Shown here piece after piece: positions 15,880-22,102 of a DNA stretch of 22,102 nucleotides. The stretch covers positions 1-22,102 of the forward strand of contig JAFMSC010000014.1 in the NCBI GenBank assembly GCA_017353825.1, written 5' to 3'. Within the stretch, counting starts at the first letter, position 1, and each line of letters starts with the position of its first letter. A model generated the notes under the pieces. That model did not search any database. It was not told the origin of the DNA and was given only the letters and a program-made list of their open reading frames with translations. The translations under genes were made by a program, and so were the position numbers. This DNA is from Hyphomicrobiaceae bacterium. Lineage in GTDB: Bacteria > Pseudomonadota > Alphaproteobacteria > Rhizobiales > Hyphomicrobiaceae.

Positions 15880-15928
15880 TGACACGCGATATCGTCGGAA
15901 TCAAGTATCTGACAATGTAGCGTGTCAA
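15880..15928. promoter_or_regulatory. Candidate TetR operator and promoter between the EthA-like gene and its divergent regulator
   Basis: TGACACGC at 15880-15887 and its exact inverse GCGTGTCA at 15920-15927 are centred 40 bases apart, about four helical turns. A third TGACA at 15910-15914 forms a tighter inverted repeat with TGTCA at 15923-15927 (8-base spacer). CGATATCG at 15887-15894 is also palindromic. On the minus strand the right arm contains a perfect -35 box TTGACA (15928-15923), so binding would block transcription of the monooxygenase operon; no equally good -10 box was found. Confidence 0.5.
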
Positions 15929-15945
15929 GCTGAGCAGGCGAGATC

Positions 15946-16557
15946 GTGGCAACGGCACCGAGGCGGCACTATGGGGGGCATTCCGCCGAGGAGCGGCGTC
16001 TGGCGCGGCGGGAGCGACTGATCGAAGCAGCGGTTCGAGTTTACGGCAAGGTCGGTTACCGCGACGCCACGGTGAAGGCCGTGTGCGAGGCGGCGGAACT
16101 CACCGAGCGCTACTTCTATGAGTCCTTCGCCACCAGCGAGGAGCTGTTGATTGCCGCCCTCAACACTGTGTCGCGTCGACTGATCGACTGCCTCAACCGG
16201 ATCGGCGCAGAGCACCCCGGCGCGGCGGACGAACGCTGCCACGCGGTGCTGCGGGCTTATTTTCGGGCCCTGAAGGACGACCCTGTCGGCGCCCGGCTGT
16301 TCGTGCTGGAGATTGCCCGTGTTGGGCCGGCCGTGGATGAAGCGGGAGCGGCGTTGCTTGGCGAGTTCGGCGAGCTGTTGTCGCGCACGCTTGCGCCCGA
16401 CGCTGGCGCAAGGCCGAGGAGGGACCAGCTCGTGCGCGCCGGTGTGGTCGGCGCGGTGCTGGAGATCGCGAAGGTGTGGATCCGCAGTGGCTACGCCAAG
16501 AGCACGGATGCGGTCGCGACCGACGCACTGAAGATCTGTCGTGTGTTGGCGCACTAA
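15946..16557 (+). CDS. TetR-family transcriptional regulator, divergent to the EthA-like operon
   Basis: A 203-residue TetR-type regulator. The N-terminal helix-turn-helix occupies about 24-66. The family pattern is visible as IEAAVRVYGKVGYRDATVKAVCEAAELTERYFYESFATSEELL, with the recognition helix around 52-60. The C-terminal part (70-203) is all-helical and would bind a small-molecule effector and mediate dimerisation. It starts with GTG. It is divergent from the EthA-like gene across 125 bases, the arrangement known for ethR/ethA in mycobacteria, so it most likely represses that operon and itself until a pathway substrate binds. The effector is unknown. Confidence 0.88.
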   Translation: MATAPRRHYGGHSAEERRLARRERLIEAAVRVYGKVGYRDATVKAVCEAAELTERYFYESFATSEELLIAALNTVSRRLIDCLNRIGAEHPGAADERCHAVLRAYFRALKDDPVGARLFVLEIARVGPAVDEAGAALLGEFGELLSRTLAPDAGARPRRDQLVRAGVVGAVLEIAKVWIRSGYAKSTDAVATDALKICRVLAH

Positions 16558-17140
16558 CCAGAGGCCACGACGACCCCAGTCTGCGCGCACGACGGTGAGG
16601 CAAGACCGGATCAATTGACTTGAGGGGGGTCGATGCAAGCGGCTCCCAATTTCCACGCTCTGGCGCTCCCGGCACCGATAGCACGAACTCACGCGACCGT
16701 CCGCTACGCTCACGCGGCGAACACGGTTCCGCGCGTGAGCTGGCGAGCGATGGAACCTACAAGTTGCTGGGATCATATGGGTGATTTGGCAAGGTCCGCC
16801 GGGCTTCCGGGGTCGGGAAGCTCTGACCGGCGGCTCGGAGGAGCGGCTCCAGGCCAAACCATCAGCTGGAGGGAACGGTCTGAAGGCGGGCGCTTGAATC
16901 AGGTGCCGGCCGTCGTCAAGCGCATGCTGGTCGATCTCGCACCGCCATGGGAGCCACGGCTCATGCCGAGCACGTATAGCTGGGGCGAAGGGAGGAAAGA
17001 AGCGCTGGAATCGCTTGCGAGAGTTGATCTGCTTCCTGAGCTCAGTGAATGACATGTACTATAGCCTTGCTGCACTCCATCTATGATGGACCGCCCCTAT
17101 CAGGGGGTGCTGCTGCCGCTTCAAGGCGTCGGGAGGGGCT
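16558..17140. other. 583-base region without a supported gene
   Basis: Open frames exist on both strands (for example plus 16633-17052), but they have mixed codon composition, no family resemblance and poor start contexts. The end of the region provides the leader of the LLM gene, with SD GGGAGGGG at about 17131-17138, a short CCCC/GGGG hairpin at about 17093-17106, and a -10-like TACTAT near 17056. No convincing -35 box was seen. It may be decayed coding DNA. Confidence 0.5.
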
Positions 17141-18214
17141 ATGGAGTTCGGCTATTTCACGCTCAGCGACAATCACTACGCCAACAATACGCGGACCGCG
17201 AACGAGTTCGTGGCTGAGATTGCCGATCAGGCGCTGCATGCAGAGAACCTCGGCATGCACTCGGCCTGGATCGGCGAGCACCATTTCAATTCGCTCGGCG
17301 TGCTCTCCTGTCCAGACCTTGTGCTCGCCTACATCGCCGCGCGCACCAAGCGCATCCGGCTCGCGCCTGCGGTGACCGTGCTGCCGCTGCACCATCCGAT
17401 CCGCGTTGCCGAGCAATGGGCGACCCTTGATCTGCTCTCCGGCGGGCGGGTCGACTTCGCCGCAGGGCGCGGTTACGACCGGCGCGAATACGAGCCGTTC
17501 GCGGTCTCGTTCGACGACAACCAGGGAATCTTCGAAGAGGGCCTTGAGGTTGTCCGTAAGCTCTGGGCGGCAGACGACCGCATATCCCATCGCGGCAAAC
17601 ATTATCGCTTCGAAGACGTACGCATCACACCCAAGCCGGTGCAGCGGCCGATTCCGACCTACGTCGCTTCCTTTTCCAGGCCTTCCATCGAGCTGGCCGG
17701 CCGGCTTGGCTGCAATCTGATTGTGGCGCCGTTTGCGGCCGCGATGAGCTTCGGTGGTCTGCGCCAGGTTGTGGACCTCTATAACGAGACCTGCCGCAAG
17801 CACGGCCAGCAGCCTGGCCGTGTCATGTGCAGCTACTTCACGCATTTCGCCGACAACGATGGTGAGGAGCAAGCCGCGCGCGCTCGTCAGATTCGCTACT
17901 ACCAGGAATGCGTCATCCCTGCTTTCCCCGGCGATCCGCGCACAGCCCCGCCGAGTTACCGCTATTTCATCGACATGGTCGAACGACTGAAGAAGGTAAA
18001 GCCCGAAGACCTGACGGAGAACGCGGTGCTGGTCGGCTCATCGCAGCGCATCACCGACACTCTGAAGAAGGTGGAAGCGGCCGGAATTTCTGAGGTGATC
18101 CTCTACGTGAACGTCGGCCTGAAGCCGCACGGACAGGTCAAGGACGAGATGGCGCGCTTCATGGCGGAAGTCGCGCCCGTCTTCGAGGGCACAAACAAGC
18201 ACGCCGCCGCGTGA
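17141..18214 (+). CDS. LLM-class (luciferase-like) flavin-dependent monooxygenase
   Basis: A 357-residue bacterial-luciferase-like TIM-barrel enzyme. Characteristic parts are WIGEHHF (43-49), the segment RLAPAVTVLPLHHPIRVAEQ (about 73-92), and DLLSGGRVDFAAGRGY (97-112), which forms the F420/FMN phosphate region. SHRGKHYRFEDVRITPKPVQRPIPTY near 150-175 is the usual linker to the second half. Such enzymes oxidise aldehydes, sulfonates, nitrilotriacetate or aromatic compounds with reduced flavin. No reductase is adjacent. The ATG is preceded by GGGAGGGG. The last 27 codons are partly duplicated 3.6 kb downstream, beyond the TPR gene. Family certain; substrate unknown. Confidence 0.9.
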   Translation: MEFGYFTLSDNHYANNTRTANEFVAEIADQALHAENLGMHSAWIGEHHFNSLGVLSCPDLVLAYIAARTKRIRLAPAVTVLPLHHPIRVAEQWATLDLLSGGRVDFAAGRGYDRREYEPFAVSFDDNQGIFEEGLEVVRKLWAADDRISHRGKHYRFEDVRITPKPVQRPIPTYVASFSRPSIELAGRLGCNLIVAPFAAAMSFGGLRQVVDLYNETCRKHGQQPGRVMCSYFTHFADNDGEEQAARARQIRYYQECVIPAFPGDPRTAPPSYRYFIDMVERLKKVKPEDLTENAVLVGSSQRITDTLKKVEAAGISEVILYVNVGLKPHGQVKDEMARFMAEVAPVFEGTNKHAAA

Positions 18215-18252
18215 GGACGCGCGCGCAGGAGGTGGCGTGGTAACCCAACGGC
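18131..18252 (+). repeat. Direct repeat, copy 1 (3' end of the LLM gene plus flank)
   Basis: It comprises the last 27 codons of the LLM monooxygenase, its stop, and about 38 bases beyond. It matches 21721-21857 at high identity, broken by a few short indels. This is the intact copy, since the reading frame agrees with the LLM family. Confidence 0.85.
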
Positions 18253-18794
18253 AACTGGGTGCCATACGGACCACGTTTCGGCGCCTGCTGGCAGGCCCAG
18301 CAGCGTCGAACGGCGGCCATGCGGTCCGGTCGCTGAGCACGTAACAAGTCCCTCAGAAGCCGGAACAAATCCCTGCAGTGCCGAGGACTTCGGCCACGTG
18401 CCAAATCCACATGACCTGGCTCCGGGAGGCACCGCCCGGTGATCAGCTCGAGGCATTTCAAACGTAGGGCATGCCGGCGCTTTGGAAGCCCAACTTGCAG
18501 TATGGACCGCAAGAAAATAGGCCTTCGCACGGCACCGCAGCCGTCGAATGCCGGGTGCTCGACACAAGCGGCGGTCCCGGCGGCAAGAGCCGCACAGCAA
18601 AGACCCCGAACCTAAATGCCAGCTCATGCCGAGCACGGGGCTTAGATCTCAGCCGTGACGAAGACCGATGCTTTCAGTATCGTCAGTGGAGCGCAGATCG
18701 GTCCTGTGGGCCGCACGGAGTAGGGCGTTCGGCGGGCGTCACCAAGTCCAGTCAAATGCACGCTATTGGCCATGGGATTACCGGGAGAACTGCC
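18253..18794. other. Noncoding leader region upstream of the TPR gene
   Basis: About 540 bases between the LLM gene's repeat and the TPR gene. The TPR frame is open from 18471, but the upstream part lacks coding character and precedes a clear signal peptide and SD at 18783. No RNA gene, transposase remnant or clear promoter was recognised. Confidence 0.5.
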
Positions 18795-21638
18795 ATGATG
18801 AGAGGGTTGCATGCCAACATCTTAGGGCCAGTTTTGGCCCTGCTCGCGGGTTGCTTTGCGGCGACTGGCTGTCTCGCCCAATCGGCGGCAGGAGGGTCGT
18901 TGCCGCAGGAAGGCCCGACTGCGGCATCGGGTTTGGAAACCGGGTGCGAGATCACGCAACCGCCTCTCCAAATCGTCAGAGCGTGTAGCACAGTTCTGCG
19001 CGATCAGCCGAGCAATGCTGCCGCATTGGCGCAACGTGGCCAAGCATGGGCCTTGCTGGGTGACAATGCGTCGGCCTTCCGGGATTTCAACGCCGCCATT
19101 GCGATAGACCCAAACAACGGGTTCGCGCTTAGCCGGCGCGCGGCCTTACAGGCCAACGGCGGCAACCAGGCCGCGGTGCAGGCCGATATTGACCGGATCA
19201 ATGCGCTTGCGCCCAGGGACGCAAGCGATTTTGACGCGCGCGGCATTGCTCGCGCCCTTCGCCGCGACCACAATGGCGCGATCGCCGAATACTCTGCCGG
19301 ACTGAAGGATAACCCGATTGATCCGACACTCTTGGTCAACCGGGCTGCATCGTACATGGCTTTGCGCAACGTGGCCGCAGCCATGGCTGATTACGCAAAG
19401 CTGGCCGAGGCGCATCCCAACTACGCCTTCGGACATCACGTCCGCGGCAGGGCGCTGACGGAGCAAAAGCAGTTCGATCAGGCGGCCGCGGCGCACGATA
19501 GAGCCATTCAACTGGATCCTGATCGGCCCCAGTTCTATGTAGAGCGAGGGCGCACGTATCTGGAACAAGCGCGCTCTTATCTCGTGATAGGTTCCAACCA
19601 ACTGAGGATGGCGCTGGCTGACCTTGACAAGGCCATCGCCATGAACCCCGCGCTCGCCCCAGCGCATTACACGCGTGGAGTGGTGCACCTCGAACTGCGC
19701 GACCCCGACAAGGCGATTGCCGATCTCAGCACCGCCGTGGCCTTGAGCCGCCGGTTTGCGCCGGCGTACGGTGTTCGTGGGCGGGCCTTAGCGCAGAAGG
19801 GTGATCATGACCGGGCCATTGCCGACTATTCAAAGGCGCTTGAGCTCGATCCGAGGTACGCCGAGTCTTGGTACCGCCGGGGCGCGAGCTGGAACAGAAA
19901 GGGCGAGTTTGATCGAGCGCTGGCCGATCTCAATGAGGCAATTCGGCTGGCTCCGACGGTGGCCGATGCCTACGCCGAACGGGCGGATGTGAGACTCCGC
20001 AAGAACGACCTTGCGCTCGCAGTGGAGGACGCGACGAAGGCGATCGAGCTTCAGCCCAGGCTGGTCCCGCCCTACGTCAGTCGAGCTTTCGCTCACTCCA
20101 AGCTTGGCGACCCCGAGCGCTCCTTGGCCGATTACAACAAGCTGGTCGAAATCCTACCGGACTTTGCTGATTTCTATCTGCGACGAGCGGAGGTGCTTGA
20201 GGCCTTAGGCAGACAGCGCGAGGCGGACGCGGATCGCGCACGAGCGGCGAGGCTCGCCGGTGGGCAACCGGCCGCCGCAAATGTTCAGGCGCCCGGCGGG
20301 ACGACGACGCAACATCCTGCCACCTTCGCAGCCGGCGAAACGACTGCCGTTATGTTCAAGGTTGCTGAAAGCCAGATCAAGCGCGGTGAGTACGACCTCG
20401 CCATCCCTGAGCTGGACAAAATCCTCATCATCCAGCCGAGCGCGTGGGCTGCCTATGCCCTGCGCGGTCATGCCTACAGCGGCAAAAAGGAATACACGCG
20501 CGCACTCGCCGACGTTTCCAAGGCCATTGAGATCAATCCCGGCGCAGCCATAGCCTTTGCCGGCCGCTGCTACATCCTCCTGCAGACGAAGACCTACGAG
20601 AGGGCGCTAGCCGACTGCACCAAAGGCATCGAAATTGGGCCGGCGGCCCCCGCCCTATATGCACTGCGTGGCAGTGTTTACCTCGCCTTGAAGGCTTACC
20701 AGCCGGCAATTGCCGATTTCGACAAGGCGATCGGGATGGGAGCCCCTCCTTCACAGGCGGCGTTCGGCCGAGGGCTCGCTCACTTGTACCTGAAGCAGCT
20801 TCCAGAGGCGACGGATGATTTTCGCAAGGTGCTCCAAGCAGAGCCGGATCATAAGGGCGCGGCCCTAGGATTGAGGCTGCTGACACAACCGTTGAGCACG
20901 ACTGCACCAATGAAGGTCGAGGTCGTCAGGCACGCCGATCCCAAGTGTGGCGATCAATGCGCAGATTGGATCGCGGCGCAAGGCCGGATCGATCGCAGTA
21001 CCCCTGCGAGGTTTCGCACTGTGCTGGCGTCCCTCGGAAATCGCAGGCTTCCAGTATTTATCGACTCGCTCGGTGGCGACCTGGAAGCTTCCTACGAGAT
21101 CGGCCGAATGATCCGTGCTCGCGATCTTGCCGTTTATGTCACGCGCACAGAACCAGCGCCCTGCCCATCGACGAGTGAGGTGTGCCGCAAAGCCAAGGAA
21201 ACTGGCCTCAGGTTCGCACTGCCGCGTGGCAAGTTGGCGAGCTGCGCGTCTGCCTGCACCAATGTCTTGGCATCCGGTGCCGTGCGTGCAGTCGGGCCAA
21301 CAGCTCTTATCGGTCTTCATCAGGCCGCTTACTACTCGGTGCAGAAGGATGCGCTTGCCCTTACCCCCGCCCGCAAGATTCCTGAGCGCGTCTACGTCAA
21401 GATGAAGGATTATCTTGTCCAGATGGGCGTTGACGCGAACCTGATGTTACAGATCGTGGCAACACCGCATAAGGACATGTACTGGTTGACGCGGGATGAG
21501 TTGCTGGCATCGCGTCTCGTCAATCAAGCAAAAAGCGGAGAGGAGTTGGTCACTGGGGTCGAAAGCGACGATTGGATCGTCACCTCTCCGAAGGCTGCAC
21601 AGAATATGGAAAGGCTGTTGCGCGAGGAACGAAAGTGA
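18795..21638 (+). CDS. Exported TPR-repeat protein fused to a ClpP-like serine-protease-fold domain
   Basis: A 947-residue protein. The start at 18795 (or the adjacent ATG at 18798) is set by GGGAG seven bases upstream. The signal peptide ends in a lipobox-like LAGC (17-20), with another possible TGC at 24-26, so it may be a lipoprotein; signal peptidase I cleavage is the alternative. TPR arrays lie at about 74-485 and, after a Gly/Thr/Pro-rich linker (488-515), at 516-695, with repeated DYxKALELDP/AIxLxP helix patterns. The C-terminal domain (about 706-925) resembles the COG3904 type of periplasmic ClpP/crotonase-fold proteins. It has IDSLGGDLEASYEIGRMIR (756-774), CASAC with candidate nucleophile Ser819, and IGLHQ with candidate His842, 23 residues apart as in ClpP-like folds. 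The third triad member is not assigned. Role: perhaps envelope proteolysis with the TPRs recruiting partners. Third codon positions look less GC-rich than in the ABC operon. Confidence 0.87.
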   Translation: MMRGLHANILGPVLALLAGCFAATGCLAQSAAGGSLPQEGPTAASGLETGCEITQPPLQIVRACSTVLRDQPSNAAALAQRGQAWALLGDNASAFRDFNAAIAIDPNNGFALSRRAALQANGGNQAAVQADIDRINALAPRDASDFDARGIARALRRDHNGAIAEYSAGLKDNPIDPTLLVNRAASYMALRNVAAAMADYAKLAEAHPNYAFGHHVRGRALTEQKQFDQAAAAHDRAIQLDPDRPQFYVERGRTYLEQARSYLVIGSNQLRMALADLDKAIAMNPALAPAHYTRGVVHLELRDPDKAIADLSTAVALSRRFAPAYGVRGRALAQKGDHDRAIADYSKALELDPRYAESWYRRGASWNRKGEFDRALADLNEAIRLAPTVADAYAERADVRLRKNDLALAVEDATKAIELQPRLVPPYVSRAFAHSKLGDPERSLADYNKLVEILPDFADFYLRRAEVLEALGRQREADADRARAARLAGGQPAAANVQAPGGTTTQHPATFAAGETTAVMFKVAESQIKRGEYDLAIPELDKILIIQPSAWAAYALRGHAYSGKKEYTRALADVSKAIEINPGAAIAFAGRCYILLQTKTYERALADCTKGIEIGPAAPALYALRGSVYLALKAYQPAIADFDKAIGMGAPPSQAAFGRGLAHLYLKQLPEATDDFRKVLQAEPDHKGAALGLRLLTQPLSTTAPMKVEVVRHADPKCGDQCADWIAAQGRIDRSTPARFRTVLASLGNRRLPVFIDSLGGDLEASYEIGRMIRARDLAVYVTRTEPAPCPSTSEVCRKAKETGLRFALPRGKLASCASACTNVLASGAVRAVGPTALIGLHQAAYYSVQKDALALTPARKIPERVYVKMKDYLVQMGVDANLMLQIVATPHKDMYWLTRDELLASRLVNQAKSGEELVTGVESDDWIVTSPKAAQNMERLLREERK

Positions 21639-22102
21639 GCCTGCCGAACGAGTTGCTCGACGGCATCCAGCCTGCGTTCGAGCCGCGAGACAGGGTGTCG
21701 GTGGCGTCCAGCTTGGCCATGGGCAGGTCAAGGACGAGATGGCGCGCTTCATGGCTTCATGGCGGAGGTCGCGCCCGTCTTCCGAGGGCACAAACAAGCA
21801 CGCCGCCGCGTGAGGAGGCGCGCGCAGGAAAGGCGTGGTTCGCGCCTACCCAACGGCCTAGGCGGGGTCCGACCCCAAGCAGACTCCTTGCAGCTATGAA
21901 CGCCAACCAGTCTACCTCCCGACGGGCGGATTGGTTTGACCCTCCCGTCGACCGACGGGCCCAACCGTGCGACGAGCCGAATTGCCCGGCACTGCGTGTT
22001 GCTGCCGCCGAATGCCGGTTCAGAAATCGATCGAGTACGACGGCCACCTTCGGACCATGTCGCGCCACCAGTGACCTGGAAGAAAGTTGGGCTACGCTAG
22101 CA
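21639..22102. other. Region after the TPR gene: repeat copy, otherwise no gene recognised
   Basis: After the TPR stop there are about 80 bases of unrecognised sequence, then the degenerate copy of the LLM 3' end, then about 245 bases to the window edge. Open frames in this last part are short, Arg/Ser-rich and without family resemblance. A gene starting beyond the edge cannot be excluded. Confidence 0.55.
21721..21857 (+). repeat. Direct repeat, copy 2: degenerate fragment of the LLM monooxygenase 3' end
   Basis: It aligns with 18131-18252. Differences are an 8-base tandem duplication (TTCATGGC), one extra C in CTTCCGAG, an 8-base insertion TTCGCGCC after the stop, two 1-base deletions and a few substitutions. 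Translation reads GQVKDEMARFMA, a scrambled stretch, then EGTNKHAAA and a stop. No LLM sequence is recognisable before 21721, so it is a promoterless pseudogene fragment. Confidence 0.85.

Noticed and set aside
15821..15958. N-terminal extension of the EthA-like protein to a start at 15958
   Set aside because: It would run through the operator region and overlap the divergent regulator's start; the extra 46 residues are not family-like, and the ATG at 15820 has a well-placed SD.
16633..17052. Plus-strand frame of 139 codons between the TetR and LLM genes
   Set aside because: Mixed codon character, no SD at a sensible distance, and no family features. It is kept only as part of the unassigned region.
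15925..17055. Minus-strand open frame of 376 codons across the TetR gene and the following gap
   Set aside because: It is antisense to a clear TetR-family gene, and its extension into the gap is Arg/Pro/Ser-rich with no recognisable motif.
18131..21857. Insertion sequence or composite transposon bounded by the LLM repeats
   Set aside because: The repeats are fragments of a host gene without terminal inverted repeats, and the segment between carries no transposase or integrase.

Overview
The window is GC-rich, densely coding DNA, with strong Shine-Dalgarno (SD) sequences, ATGA stop/start overlaps and several GTG starts. Gene content is accessory metabolism: a NitT/TauT-type ABC transporter, MetE-like methyltransferases, a TRAP-type binding protein, an EthA-type monooxygenase, a luciferase-like monooxygenase, and a TPR/ClpP-like envelope protein. 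This suits a soil or plant-associated proteobacterium, most likely an alphaproteobacterium of the Hyphomicrobiales/Bradyrhizobium kind. That assignment is inferred from gene families and codon use only. I see no rRNA, tRNA, CRISPR array, transposase, integrase or phage gene.

Layout. (1) 28-3861, minus strand: two equal-length (387 aa) MetE-like Zn methyltransferase paralogues flank a short, apparently frameshifted ORF and a 3-hydroxyisobutyrate-dehydrogenase-like enzyme. (2) 3862-4284: a divergent intergenic region with what looks like the decayed N-terminus of a GMC oxidoreductase. (3) 4285-8836, plus strand: an ABC importer operon (binding protein, hairpin, ATPase, two different permeases), then a small membrane protein of unknown function and a cupin. 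(4) 9060-10651, minus strand: a secreted tandem ABM-domain protein followed by a TRAP-type binding protein that lacks a signal peptide. A Gfo/Idh/MocA oxidoreductase (10824-11936) diverges from it. (5) 12312-16557: a Baeyer-Villiger module. An EthA-like flavin monooxygenase, an SDR dehydrogenase and a membrane-anchored alpha/beta hydrolase form a minus-strand operon, with a divergent TetR regulator and inverted repeats between. (6) 17141-22102: an LLM flavin monooxygenase, then a 947-aa TPR array fused to a ClpP-like domain. A degenerate second copy of the LLM gene's 3' end lies beyond it, so the TPR gene sits between direct repeats about 3.6 kb apart.

How genes may work together. In region 5 the order dehydrogenase, Baeyer-Villiger monooxygenase, hydrolase gives a chemically coherent route (alcohol to ketone to ester or lactone to acid plus alcohol), probably switched by the TetR protein as in the ethA/ethR arrangement. 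In region 3 the importer supplies an unknown small anionic or aromatic solute. The adjacent methyltransferase/dehydrogenase cluster may process it, but that link rests on proximity alone. Region 6 shows signs of rearrangement.
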